Source: Sphagnum compactum
Lineage: Eukaryota > Bryophyta > Sphagnopsida > Sphagnales
NCBI GenBank assembly: GCA_965153455.1
Contig: OZ234497.1
Span: 14,246,302-14,310,301 of the forward strand
DNA: 64,000 nucleotides
Direction: 5' to 3'
Shown: piece by piece, positions 37,600 through 49,179 of the stretch
Position numbering within the stretch: the first letter of the stretch is position 1
Layout of the letters: the number at the start of each line of letters is the position of its first letter
Position numbers and translations under genes: made by a program
The notes under the pieces: generated by a model
What the model saw: the letters and a program-made list of their open reading frames with translations, nothing else
Databases searched by the model: none
What the model was told of the DNA's origin: nothing

Positions 37600-37898
37600 G
37601 TAAAGATGATTGAGCATTGCCTATTTTGTGAGAGCTGTCGGGTGGAATTTAGCCTCCCACAACCAAGATTCTGCTCTCATTGTGGAGCTCTTCACAATTC
37701 TAAGGGTACAGCCTGCACCTTCTGTGACACCTCCATCTCCAGCTCAGGGAGATTCACCTGAAGTGGCACTGACAGAGTATGAAAAACTGCGGAATCAGAA
37801 CATACAGACAAACAATGAGAAATTGGAGTCATTGAACCTGTCATCAATGCCACTGAAGACTCCCACTTTCAAAAACCCTAAGCAGAAAACACCAAAAG
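37600..37898 (+). CDS. zinc-ribbon-like exon followed by a shifted YEKLR frame
   Basis: After an acceptor (TTTGAACAG) the frame reads VKMIEHCLFCESCRVEF, then FCSHCGALHNSK. Its C-x2-C-x2-C and C-x2-C spacing suggests a small zinc ribbon. Immediately after, protein-like sequence continues in another frame (SPAQGDSPEVALTEYEKLRN, then NEKLESLNL) up to a donor at AAAAG before GTTTGA (37899). The only GT..AG pair that would join the frames (37706 to about 37750) gives an intron of about 45 nt, unusually short for a plant, so either a base was lost or a tiny intron exists. No function is assigned. Confidence 0.4.
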
Positions 37899-38376
37899 GT
37901 TTGATCTAATATCTCTCTAAGGCTATGCTAGTTTAGCATATTTCATTGAATGTTCATTTCACAAGAAATCATTGATTTATTTTACTACTGCAGCAAAGTT
38001 TGGCTTGTGATAGTAGTCAGCTACACTAATTTTGGATATGGCTTTTTGTGTGAAATGTTTTAGGGACTGAAGCAACCATGAAGATGGCACTGCGGAAGCT
38101 GAAGGCCATGGCACCCATATCAGTGATGATGCAACTGCTGGTGAGAGGCTGTAGCTAATTTCAATTAACTACAACCTCTTACCAATGGTCGCATCATTGC
38201 CAACACTTGCAACAGCTGCCGTGAACCTCCTGCCGGAACCACAACAAAAGATCAATGCAGTTGCACCATTGCTAGCAATCGCAACACCACTTGAAGTTGC
38301 ACCATCACTAACCATTGTACCAGTACCAGCAGTTACAGCAGCACCAAAGGTTGCAACACGAAAAGTAGCCCCAACA

Positions 38377-38520
38377 CTGAAAGTTGCAGCAGCATCAAAA
38401 GTTACAACAGCACGGAAAGTAGCAGTAACACTGAAAGTAGCAATGACACTGAAAGTTGCAGCAGCATCAAAAGTTACAACAGCACGGAAAGTAGCAGTAA
38501 CACTGAAAGTAGCAATGACA
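38377..38520 (+). repeat. 72-bp tandem repeat, two perfect copies plus partial third
   Basis: The 72-bp unit beginning CTGAAAGTTGCAGCAGCATC occurs at 38377-38448 and 38449-38520 with no visible difference, and its first 18 bases recur at 38521. Because 72 is a multiple of three, several frames stay open through it. One plus-strand frame is Val/Ala/Lys-rich (38185-38640), another is Ser-rich and ends SSSSSSGSDCCDE before TAA at 38589, and a minus-strand frame is Ala/Thr-rich. Which, if any, is translated cannot be decided; the acidic Ser-rich reading looks most like a protein C terminus. Confidence 0.8.
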
Positions 38521-38763
38521 CTGAAAGTTGCAGCAGCACAAGCAGTTGTAGCAGCAGCAGCAGCAGTGGCAGCGATTGCTGTGATGAATAATGAACCACT
38601 GCCTTCTGCCACTGTGACACTGACCTATGATCGCATCTAGAAGCCAAGACCTTCTCACTATAGTGTGGAGGTCCATGGCATATGGGGGAAACCATTTCTC
38701 AAGCAGTATCATCCCCACACTGCAATCAAAGCCAATGATAACCACAGTATTTGGGGCAGTGGT

Positions 38764-39107
38764 TCAGCTAATACATTGAGTAACATTTGGCGCAGACATT
38801 TGTATCCATGGCCCAGGATAGTGCACTACCCCCATTGTTGGTAGCCCCCATAGTTGGGGATGTATCCAAGTGTGTTGCATATTCCACCTAGGTGGCGGCT
38901 GCCACTGCCACTGGGTTGAAATAGCCTCTTGCAGATGATTACAGGAGCCCACCACAACTTGTGGCAGAATAGCTTGAACATTTTTCTTTTCAGGGGTCTT
39001 GGGCAATGGCATAGGATTTTGCACCTTTGTTATGGATGAACCTGCAATATCTTCGGCTGCAAGAACTTCAGCTGCATCATGGACAAATTCCAAGTCCTCA
39101 TATGTCC
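38764..39107 (-). CDS. orphan exon, Trp/Pro-rich C terminus, unknown gene
   Basis: On the minus strand an acceptor (GGGTGTAATCAG at 39108) opens a 342-nt frame starting TYEDLEFVHDAAEVLAAED. It ends with a Trp/Pro-rich tail (QWQWQPPPRWNMQ, WIHPQLWGLPTMG, VHYPGPWIQMSAP) and a stop at 38764. Composition recalls the Pro/Trp-rich tails of GARP-type plant transcription factors, but no diagnostic motif is present, and no upstream DNA-binding exon was found on this strand. It overlaps no other supported frame. Confidence 0.35.
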
Positions 39108-39914
39108 CTGATTACACCCCAACACCTATAAAAACAAACACCAACCCATAAAAGAAAGGGTAAGATCCATTACATTAATACATTACCCATAAAATTTGCA
39201 ATGTGAACTCATTGGAGGATGAATTTAAACACTTGCATAACTAGAGGACTCTGAGTATAAATGATAGATGGCAGTAGTTCCAGACTTGGTGAAAGTTTAA
39301 ACTAAAGTTCCTTGTAGATCATTTGACTTTAGAACTTGTCTGTGTGTATTTCCTACAATCATATTGAAATATGCTCAAGCAAATCTTGCAATCTAAAAAT
39401 TTACCATCTATATCCTACTTATGAACCCACATGTATGTGCAATTTCTTTTTCAATCTATCTTCATCTAAGGTTTAATGAACATGGTTATGAACAATGGGA
39501 TTGAATGTGTTGCAATGGGCACCAAGTGATTGTTTTGAATGGCAAATGTGAACATTGGGCTCTTGAGTCCTTCTATGTATCTTGTAAAAAAATATTGCTC
39601 TATCACAATTTTGAGGCACATAAGTATGTGTTAGTTGGAACTATTGCCTAGGTAAAAACATTTATTGACACATGGTTTTGTCAAGTCCCCTATCAAGGTT
39701 TCTAGTTGGATTGCAGTATAACAAGATGAATACCCATGATCAAATGTAGCACAATAGAACTTCTGAAGTTTGTATGTAGGTGATGGGGGGCCTGTATTTA
39801 ATGATTGCATTTACTCAAGGATTTCATTTTCATTGGCATTATAGGCATTGTACATAGATCCAAGGACAAAATTGGGTTAAGACTAATGGACGACATATTT
39901 AAGGCAGGTATCAT
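39108..39914. other. spacer, no gene seen
   Basis: About 800 bp with stops in all frames. No repeat structure was noticed. Confidence 0.45.
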
Positions 39915-40165
39915 ATGATGGCATTTGTGCTTCAACATGCTTTGGAGGACATAAAAAGATTGCCACTATGGCATGTGAGAAGGTATCAACATCGAGATGA
40001 TAGGCTATGGGTTAAGGAAGAACAGAGGGCACACTTTTATAAATTGAAGCGCATACATTGTCCTTGCACTAAGTGTAAAGGGCCTTTCTCATATAAATTA
40101 AAAAATTGAAGGACCACCTCATACATAATGAACTTGAATATATTTGTATTACTTATCTAAGTAGG
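39915..40165 (+). pseudogene. CACTA (En/Spm-type) transposase N-terminal fragment
   Basis: The frame contains YKLKRIHCPCTKCKGPFSYK; after a one-base shift it continues KDHLIHNELEYICITYL. The C-x-C-x2-C-x-G...DHL-I-x-NG layout matches the transposase-associated zinc-binding region at the start of plant CACTA transposases. No Tnp2-like catalytic part follows, and the sequence passes directly into a foldback array, so this is a small dead fragment. Its presence fits the two CACTA-like non-autonomous elements in the window. Confidence 0.4.
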
Positions 40166-40790
40166 AGATTATACCATGTACCAAGTATCTACCTAGATAA
40201 CATGTAAGTGCCTACACTTAGTAAGCTATTACATGTTATTAACTCAATAAATAAATAAATACTATCAATGATTAAAAATTATTCATATAAATGGCTGATT
40301 ATTGAATATTTCCTATGAAGTATTGAATATTAATAATTTACCATTAATTAATATTTTTAAATTTTTAATTACTGGTTATTGATTATTTATTACTTATTTA
40401 CTATTATTATGAATTAATATATAGTTACTATTAACTAACAAATTAGTTTAAAATAATTTCACTCATCAATAAGTATTAACAATTATATATTGACTACTAT
40501 TAATTATTATAAATTATTGTCAAGTATTGGCCAAAAATTAGTTAATTCGATAATAATAATTAATCAATTAACAACTTGATGGATAAATTAGTAATTGGTT
40601 ATTAATTAACATTTGTTTGGTGACTAATTAACTATATGTAATATTAGTCATAAATTACTGAGTATTAGCTATCAATTATTAAATATCTGCTTATTAAGGT
40701 ATTAAGTTTAAATACTTACATGTGCTTAAAAGTAGCATGTAGGTAGCTTATTAAACTTTATATACCTACTAGGTGTAATATGCATGGACG
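40140..40790. repeat. AT-rich foldback array
   Basis: The left edge carries ACCTAGATAACATGTAAGTG and the right edge carries the complementary order of similar words (CACATGTAAG and TAGGTAGC, reverse-complemented from ACATGTGCTT). They enclose about 500 bp of TTATTAATTA-type simple sequence. No coding capacity. Confidence 0.4.
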
Positions 40791-43340
40791 TTTCACCTGT
40801 CTATTGGAAAGAAGATCAAGCTTCTAGAAAACAATTAGATTGAGTTTGCATCATGTTTATGTTCACGAAGGTTTGTCCATTCATATTTCTATTCTTGTGA
40901 TTGTTTGATTGTGCAAGTGAATGTCACATGGATAAGCATTAAAAAAGGAGTTGAGTTTGCTATGTTTGTTGGGTGATTGGGGGATGGAGATTCCCTGAAG
41001 AACCTACTCATCCAAGGATGTGCTAGTGTGGAACAAATTGTTCGATAATAAGAAGGCTACAACATGGGTTCAAGCAACAGGTTTTTCACTAAGTGCATAG
41101 TCCAGTTATTTGTAACTTGAGTATAAATCAATGATACACTTCATGGCCCACAATTGTATGAAGCCATTAATGCGTGCATGTGGTTTCTATGTGGTGGGTC
41201 AATGTTAAGAATTGCCACTATACAAGAATTGTATATTATTTGCGACCTTTTTGTGAATGGAACATGCAATGCAAAATATTGTGATCAGATTCCACATAGG
41301 TGACAACAAAGTGGATCTTCCCTATTCCAACTTTGAGTTTTTTCCATTGAAAATAGGAGTGAATGGTAGTGAACAAGAGTTGCCAAATGACAACATCATC
41401 AAACCAATACCAATCTTGTAGAGTTCTATTTTTGATCATCAAATGCATCATGCCAAGGTTCCAAAGACTTATTCCTAAATTTGTTTAAGGTCCTTTGAAT
41501 GTACCTTTGTGCATAAGATAAGGGGAGGTGGTCAAGGTGATGGACATTTGTTGTAGAAGAGTTGGAGTTTATAAGCAAAAAGTTGCAATGAAATTGAATT
41601 TTTAATTGAACTCTTTGTTCTAAGAGTTCTTTGACTAATCATATTACATGGTGTATTGCAGGTAGTGAGTTGAGCAAAGAACCTAAAATGGAGTCGAGGC
41701 AAAAACCCTAAACCTTCAACAAGTGTTACTTGCAATTATGTTGTGTTAGGTGAGAGGTGTGATAGATCATTGTAGATGTTTTCTTCGACATAATCCACCA
41801 TGTTCAAGGGAGGTTTCCCTACCATTAGTTGGCAATTTCCCATGGGCCCTAACTACCATTGATTATATTCAACCAGGAGCCATGAATTAATAGAAATTTT
41901 CTTAGTCCATAAAATGGTTTTTTATTAACTAGATGTATCCTACTTTCTATGTCCATTTTCCATCATAGTTTGTTCAATGATTATTGAGTGAGGGTCAACT
42001 AAGTATTAGATAAACCCTAACCCTAGAATAGGTAGATCTAATTCTCAATATGTCTATGATTTGTAGACCATACACATGTTTGCAATACATCTCCAAGCAA
42101 AACCCTAACCCTAATAAAAAAACTCACAACCTTTTCGAAAGTTTGCCATGTGGCATGTTTTTATTGGCCACACATGATAGGTGTAAAACCCATGCCCACC
42201 TTAAATGGATGACTAGGATACAATTCGACAATATTTTTAAAATATGTAAACCTTAAATATGAAATGTTCATAATAAGCCATGTGGCATGAACCCATTCAC
42301 CACACACTAAAACTAAACACAATGGAATTGGACAACCTAGATATATTAGAGCCTAAAACCTAAAATAATTCATGGAATTTTTTCACATGCCACGTGGCAC
42401 GCACCCATTAGCCATGTAGTTTGAAAACATGCCCATTCCTTGGCCATAGATTTGGAAAGTCCCAATCTTCAATTGTTATGCCACTTGTGAAAATCCTAAA
42501 AATCAAATATGATGGCATGGACAAATTTGATTTCGACTGTATTTTAATAATTTTAATAATCACAATAGTCACCAAGTGTCATCATTAGAAAGAAACATGT
42601 TGCAAAATTTTGGTGCGCACCAAAATAGTTGCATATTAAGTTGCAAAGGCCGTAATGTACAAACTATGTGTACAGTCCACCTACGAGATGAACCCATATA
42701 TACTATATTGAAGTTCATCTGACTAAACCCTGACATCAGCATGAAGTCATGTTGCATGTGACTTGTCATACGCAACTAAATGTAAATTAGTTGCAAATTG
42801 TTGCTTATGACTGGAAAGTAATCACAAAGTCCGATCACAAATCTGCATTTTCAATGAATTGGTGGAAATGTTTAAAAAGATTATTAATATTCATAACTAC
42901 ATGGCTAAGAGAGTCTATTATGCCTTATGTCATTGCCATCATTCTGGGAATTACTATATTATTTCCATTTTCAAAATACATTTTCAACTTTCTAGCTTGC
43001 TTAAACTTTAATGATTTTGTTGATATTTAAGTTGTATTAAGAAGCAACTTTCATGAGGGTAACTTTCATGTATTTCATTCTTGAAATCCCATTACAACCC
43101 ATTATACACACGATAGAATATTATATGCGACATCACGAAATATTTTGCCACATCATAGATTTTCCATCCATGTGGCATTAGAATATACCCCAAATATATC
43201 ATCACGTGGCATGGAATATTCTTCAAAAAATCCCTCTTGCTCGCTTAGGCAGGTTCACCTACTCACTGTTCACTTGTTAACATTGTTGACAAGGAAAAAC
43301 CCATCATAGCCAATGGCAGTCGTGACAATGATGACAACAT
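40791..43340. other. AT-rich intergenic DNA with telomere-like words
   Basis: No gene seen. AAACCCTAA-type telomeric words appear at 41706, 42012 (two units) and 42102 (two units). The word CCATGTGGCATG or its G-box variant GCCACGTGGC occurs at 42148, 42280, 42391, 43170 and 43204. Short open frames at 41.2-41.7 and 42.8-43.0 kb lack domains. Confidence 0.4.
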
Positions 43341-44260
43341 CACAACCACCATCCACATCATGATTGCACATTTTGATTTGGATTTGGTGGAAGAGAAGTG
43401 GGTTCAAGCAATTGTTGGCGTAGATATTGTGATAATGTTTTCAAGGCAATGGTGGTCTAAAGTTGGAATCTATAGATCAAGGATGGCAAAATTGTTGGTT
43501 GCCACTAATGTAGTCCACAACTATAACTACAACTACAACAACAACAACAACAAGACTTAGTCCATGAAGAAGAAAAAGAAGCTCCTCATGGAAATGTAGG
43601 TATTGTGGGAAAGAGAATGGAATTCAATGATGCATATACGAGGGAGCTTTGCACAATGTTCTAGAAGGGGTGTTGTCCATTCTTGGATAAAAGGAGATCA
43701 CAATGCTTAGAATATTTAATCCTCATCATTTCAAGAAAGGAAATTAGGATAGTGGTGGATCTTGTCCATGAATAGTACTAGGAGGTGTGCCTTTTGATTC
43801 CTTCATTGAAGAGATATAATGGATTCAAATTGAGGAATTTCATAAGTTGGTTTCAAACAATGGGTCATTACTTCATGAGAGCAATAGTTGTAATTCTTTG
43901 AGCTCACATCTAGGCTCCAAGGAAGAAGAGAAGAAAAAGGAAGAGGAGGAAAACAATTTGGCTACCACTACTACGAGGAGTTCTTGCTTCAAGCTTGTGG
44001 ACATCACCAATCTTGCACAAATAAAAGCTAATGGACATCCCAATGCATACCGCATGTATCAACCCTTTGCAAAAGAGAATGTAAGCACGATTTTAAATGA
44101 TTATCTTCATTGGTGTCTATCCGGGCCCATAGATGTGTGGAATGATGTGCTTATGGAGTTCTTGAAACAATAGCAGCTCCTCGAGGAGCAAAATTGAAGT
44201 AACAACATTTTTTCCTTGATGAGAGCAACATGTTCTAGCACTTGCATTGGCATTACTGCT
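43341..44260 (+). other. degenerate coding-like stretch, unrecognised
   Basis: Several adjoining frames read like protein. At 43360-43560 a frame ends in Asn/Tyr triplets from an AAC repeat. At 43847-44173 a 108-codon frame carries a KEEEKKKEEEE block and then LVDITNLAQIKANGHPNAYR. Between them a third frame reads SRKEIRIVVDLVHE and RYNGFKLRNFISWF. Together they could be an old broken mobile-element ORF on the plus strand. I do not recognise the family, and no splice sites clearly link the parts. Confidence 0.25.
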
Positions 44261-44283
44261 ATATATATATATATATATATATA
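44261..44283. repeat. (AT)n microsatellite
   Basis: An uninterrupted run of about eleven AT dinucleotides. Confidence 0.95.
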
Positions 44284-46560
44284 GATATTGGGGTTCTTGA
44301 TGTAAAGCATCCCTACTTGGCATAAGCTTCAATTGCTTCCCCTTTGTAATGCCCATGATCTTTGCTTGCCATGAACTTCAACCACAACAAACTTTTTTGG
44401 CATTTCTTCTATGGAAAAGAATGGAAACCTTTACCAAATTGAAGTTGAATTAACAAAACATAGGAAAAACTCTCCAAGGGAATTGTACGACCAATATTTC
44501 AATGTTTTACTTTAATTTTCCCATTGTTGAATAGGGGAAATTTTGTATTTTCCCATTGTCAAACAAAAACCATTTCATGTTTGCATAGAAGAAATTCAAG
44601 TTTTTCTTGGTGGTCCCATAAGGATTCCTAAGAACATTTGTTCTGAATTGCTCTCCTTTACAATGCCCATCTTTGGTTGATTTAAGCTTCTTGCTATTTT
44701 TTTCCCCTTTTGTAACGGCTTACATATCTGCTTAGCATGAACTTCCACTGCTCCCCTTTGTAACTCACTTGTTTTTTAGTGATGAAATTAGCACACAAAG
44801 TTTTTTCCATTTGAAGGTTCACCCTAGCACTCTTGACAAAACTATGTAATCTTCAAAAATGATTACTACTAGTTTGGAATTCATCAATATGGGGAAAATT
44901 GTTTATCTCCTTAAGCAAATTGGAAATTTAACTTTTTAAAGAGAGCTTCCAAGTTTGGAGTCTAACCCATCATCCCTCCAACATTATCTTACAGACATGG
45001 TGAAATTCTTTTGGCAATGGAATTATACAATAAAGTTTGTTGCATAGTGTAATAGTTGTTTAATTAGGGCCTTTTAATTCATCTTATTTGTTACCCAATG
45101 TTAATGCCACCCCAAACTTCAATCATATGTAATTAATTAGTTGGTCCTCAAATTTTATGTTATGATGCAATAGCAACCCATGATGGACTAGATTTTCTTA
45201 GGTTGTATATAATGGTGACAAATCAAAGCAAAACCATGAATCATTAACAACTAGTGGAAATCAAGAAATTAAAGGAATCCTCATTATTGACCATAGGTTT
45301 AAGGTTTACAAAAAAAAAATAGAGTAAAATTTATTTGACTTGCCAATTGTTAGTGTGTTTTTTCCCCTAAATTTTGAACCCATGGATTTGGATTAATGAA
45401 ACCATATTGTTTGAATATGTGAACTTTCCTCTTGAAATTTGGGTATATGCAACAAACGTACTTTTTTACCATCCACTATATAAACAACCATAGTGATATA
45501 AACATCTTTCCAAATTGTGATGTTTTTTGTCAAATTGATACTACACATTAGAATGCTGGTAGATTTGCTTGGCTAGGTGAAACATCCACATTCTAGCTAG
45601 CACAAAAAAAACTTCATGCTTGAAGCCACAAAACATTTTAATGATTGAAGTATTTTGCAAATTCTAGATTAGTAAAATTGTCGTCTATAAACTAAAAATT
45701 TCTTGTGGTTGGATTCTTTATGGATTAATTATTTCAAGTCAATTTTACAATTGCACAAAATAATTGGGAGAATGGTCCTCCAACTTGTGAAACTCCTAGC
45801 TAATTTAACATTTCAAGAGCAATAGGTATTTGTTCCCACCTAGGTGAAGATCAAACAACCTTGGATCCTAAGGAAATATAAACAACATACCCTTAACCAA
45901 ATTGATTATACAAGTCTTGAAGAATACAAGTTGGTCCATAATAATGCACTTGAATATGCATTAATTTAAAAAACAAGCAATGCATATACATTTGGCATAT
46001 CAAGAATATTTGTTTACACAAAAAGATATAACAAATTTGTACACACATATTAATAATATACATACATTATGTATACATGTGTATGGCATTATATGGTTCA
46101 TATGCTAACATATGTGCACAATGTACAATTCATATACATGTGTTTTCAATCAAGGTACAATCATCACCCATCCAAAATATGTTAGATTTTTGACATATCC
46201 TATCCATTGGCTTCTCCGTCTAAACTTAAGCTTTTTTGTTTAAACTTAAAATCTTTCCCACTCTAAATATAAAATCCTATCTCCAAACATAAGAGCCTCA
46301 CATTTGAAGTTGCTGCCTAGATTTGGTCCACATAATTTGCAAAATGTTGAAGTTTTGCGATCAGTAAACACATCCAAAATGCCTTAATTCTCTTTGATCC
46401 ACCACCTAATCAGTGCATAATAAAAGTCATGGACAATGTACATGACCCTTGTGATTTATAAAATGCCAAATTTAGTCAATAATCCAGTGGTTGAAGCTTA
46501 TTTGAGATTCAAGCAAATAGTGTATTGCATGAGCTTCATTTTGATTTGGTCGGAGGCGTT
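44284..46560. other. AT-rich intergenic DNA, no gene seen
   Basis: Stops in all frames; similar phrases (TTTTCCCATTGT, GTAATGCCCAT) recur around 44340-44700, suggesting a small degraded local repeat. It may include the lost 3' part of the minus-strand relic that follows. Confidence 0.45.
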
Positions 46561-47388
46561 TACGAGTGACATCCTTTTTGTTGGGGTTTACTCTTGTTTC
46601 TACAGTTCACCATGCTATCACTAGCATCTTTGTCTTTGCAGTCACATCATCTTGCCTCTTCCTCCTTTCAAGTAGAACAAATGGTGATAAGCCAAAATTT
46701 TGAACTAACTGCCGTTGTTCAATGGTGCATGATAGATTGTGGCGACCAGTGCCTAGTACTCATGATAGTACCCTTAAGCTAGAAGTATTAACATTTGTAA
46801 CAGCTTCTAGTAATGCACCCCTCTTCACCAACTTATTTCTTGAACATGGATTTTTCATTTTTTCCAATTTTGCCCAAAAACATTGTATAAAATCTTGTTG
46901 TGCCTTAACCTCATGAGGATGGGGGTAATATTCAAGTAAGGATGGGACAATGATTTCATGTGCAAAAACCTGCTCCAAAATAGCTTGACGTGTAGAAAGC
47001 ACAGGCATGTTCTTTCTGGAAGACGTTCCTTGATTGAGTCTTCTCTCTGGAAACCCTAAGGAATTCTGGGTGCAGCACCTAAAGCCGATAGTTGCCACTC
47101 TGTTTGGTCACTGCAAATTCACTATCATATGTAAACTTATGCCGTCCTCAGGACTGAAAGAAGGTTTTCTTTGCAGGAACAAATCAGGTTCACCAAGGAG
47201 CATTTCAGCATACTGTGGAGGAGAATTTTGGCTGTAGAACAAACATGTGTCATAGCTCTTGGCTGCTGCCAACGAGGAGAGTCTCGGAATCTTCATTACT
47301 TTCTCATTCAACCATATCTCCCTCAACAGGAAACAGATCTTGGTCGTTCGAACATGCCTGGAGCTCTCCACAAGACTCAACTTTTCCT
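46561..47388 (-). pseudogene. broken transposon-type ORF, uncharacterised plant family
   Basis: One minus-strand frame runs about 820 bp, interrupted only by TGA codons (47108, about 46761 and about 46602). Readable segments include RQAILEQVFAHEIIVPSLLE, DFIQCFWAKLEKMK, LGTGRHNLSCTIEQRQLV and VETRVNPNKKDVTRKRL. The last resembles a W-W-x-L-E-T-x-(I/V)-S-P-N-(R/K)-K-(E/D)-V-T-R-K-R pattern that I recall from multicopy, transposon-like proteins of non-seed plants. That recall is the only basis for the family. After LLESQ the frame dissolves, and the expected Cys/His-containing downstream part is missing. Confidence 0.4.
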
Positions 47389-48124
47389 ATACCTATCCAA
47401 ATATCTTGCCACTTGCTGTGATGTTTGTGCTCGATTAGACCACCTGTAAATGTTATCAATTTCACCATTTGTTGAGCTATTTCATCACAGTCTCAAAATT
47501 TTGTTTCAAATTCATGTGGGCATTATTTTTGTGGTTATTTGTTACTTCTCATTCAGCTGGGTGCCCTTACACATAATCTTGCTGAATAGTGAATTGCCTC
47601 TGGCTGCTGTTTGAACCCAGTTCTGGAGGTTACCAATCTCACAGGTTTCCATTCATGAGAGTCTTCAGAAGAAGAGTATGATATGTTCAGGTTTAAGTTG
47701 GTGGCCAACTTATAAGAATTCCGTGTTTTATTGGAAGAAAACACCATTTCTCAAGATGCTAAATGGGAGATTTTCATTGTCTGCCTATACTTTCATGTTG
47801 AAAGGGCCAAAAAACTGTGAGTGTGATGACATTCTCATTTCCCAATGGGTTCCAGAAATGCAACAGGAGCTCAATATGCAGATGTTTATATGTTGTTGCC
47901 AAATTTTAGGCAGATTATTTAAAACTTACCTATACCCACCATCAGGAGCTGATGCAGTCTGTGGCAGCTGGTCACTGTTATCCTTGATGGCGGTGATCTA
48001 ACACTTCATGAGCAAATACTCAAGGTTATGACATTATGACTACACTCATGATTGTGTACCTTCAAAGTGTTCTTGAGGAGTTTTCTCTGCAATCTCATAG
48101 ATATGGGGTTCTGTTTCTATTTAG
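47389..48124. other. possible intronic or decayed coding DNA, unresolved
   Basis: GC content is higher than in the intergenic spacers, and both strands offer short protein-like frames (for example plus-strand EFRVLLEENTISQDAKWE at about 47712, preceded by an in-frame stop). Nothing could be joined into a consistent model. Confidence 0.3.
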
Positions 48125-48316
48125 GTGCAAATTCTGATGCTGAATTGCTTAGCACAGTCCTCACTGTCCTGCTCAATAATGAGTAATTCTCCTTTGCATT
48201 TCCCTTGATTTGTTTTTGAAAGATTGGATGGGCTTGTAGCTGTGCAGGTTGTCAGCAGGAATCATATCAGGAAGATGAAGCTGCATCTAAATGTAATACC
48301 ACTCTGGAACTACAAG
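48125..48316 (+). CDS. two compatible candidate exons, unknown product
   Basis: After TTCTATTTAG a 58-nt segment encodes ANSDAELLSTVLTVLLNNE, ending GA before GTAATT (48183). An acceptor at 48258 (GTCAGCAG) opens a 58-nt segment in phase (NHIRKMKLHLNVIPLWNYK) ending AAG before GTGCAG. The 76-nt intron is a plausible plant size. I do not recognise the peptide, and neighbouring exons were not found, so this may be a fragment of a plus-strand gene or coincidence. Confidence 0.25.
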
Positions 48317-49179
48317 GTGCAGGTACTCTCAGAACTCAGAAGCCACTCCTCTCTTTCTCCTTGTGACAGTACCAAGGGTACGATCATCTCTGGTCCCATT
48401 ACTAAGGAAGGTTGATTCCTCTTCAGTGTGGGGTTCTCTCATAACCAAATAATAGTGAATCTACAGTGAATCTATGGGCAAGTGAGAGTATTCTTGTGTA
48501 AACAGTTTCATGTAGAAACCTCACAGAAGACCACCTAGTGATTGTATCTTCCAATCAGGATTAGAGAACAGTTAATTGCCAGAAGTGAAATCTCACCAAT
48601 CTGATATGGATTCCAATTTGTGCTTTGACCAGCAAGGCACACTTGTCCATCCCCATTTTGTCTCTTTAATATACTGACACAATTTGACACACCGAAAACA
48701 TGAGAACTGAACAAATGCATGAAATAGTATGAGAAATCTAAGAACACAATTGGATCCAGGACCTGACAATCCAGCTCATTATTTCTATTCGTGATTTCTG
48801 TTATGATGGCAAGCCTAAACCTAATCCACTCATGTCCTCTGCAAATGCTAGTCAGGATAGAGTATCCCAATCATCTTGTGACAACACTCTTCTCGTTGAG
48901 ATGTAGTGGAGGAATTAGATTTCCTGTGGAGCTTCGCCCACAGGTCTTTGCATTGGTGATAGTTTATCATGCAGTCTACAGAATGTTACACTTGCTGAGC
49001 TCCTTTTCTAGTAGAGCTCATGCCAACAATTATATGGTGCAGTGCCATGGAGTTGTCCACAATAGATTGCTTGATGGTGACCTTGCTTGAGAATAGGAAG
49101 GCAATCTTCAGAGCTTCAGTGAGTATTTGGAAACAATATTTGGTTGAGATGAGGTTTTTGTCCTGACAAGGATTGATAG
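48317..49179. other. 3' flank of the large minus-strand gene, no gene assigned
   Basis: Convergent side of the large minus-strand gene; probably contains its 3' untranslated region immediately left of 49180. Plus-strand segments around 48800-49000 (MSSANASQDRVSQSS; LCIGDSLSCSLQNVTLAELL) look protein-like but are separated by stops. Confidence 0.35.

Noticed and set aside
38169-38612. 147-codon minus-strand Ala/Thr-rich frame through the 72-bp repeat
   Set aside because: Openness is explained by the frame-preserving tandem repeat; composition is a by-product of CAG-type codons on the other strand, and no start context or domain supports it.
38860-38915. Plus-strand PPRWRLPLPLG as a GLK-type C-terminal box
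   Set aside because: Only a short string matches; the conserved residues that should follow are absent and a stop comes directly after, while the opposite strand has a better frame.
47712-47800. EFRVLLEENTISQDAKWE as an FF domain of a splicing factor
   Set aside because: The similarity is a few residues, the frame is preceded by a stop and no second FF repeat or splice site was found.
48900-49020. LCIGDSLSCSLQNVTLAELL as part of a Cramped/TKI1-like protein
   Set aside because: Similarity to the DSLTNISIGxLL pattern is weak and the frame is broken by stops on both sides.
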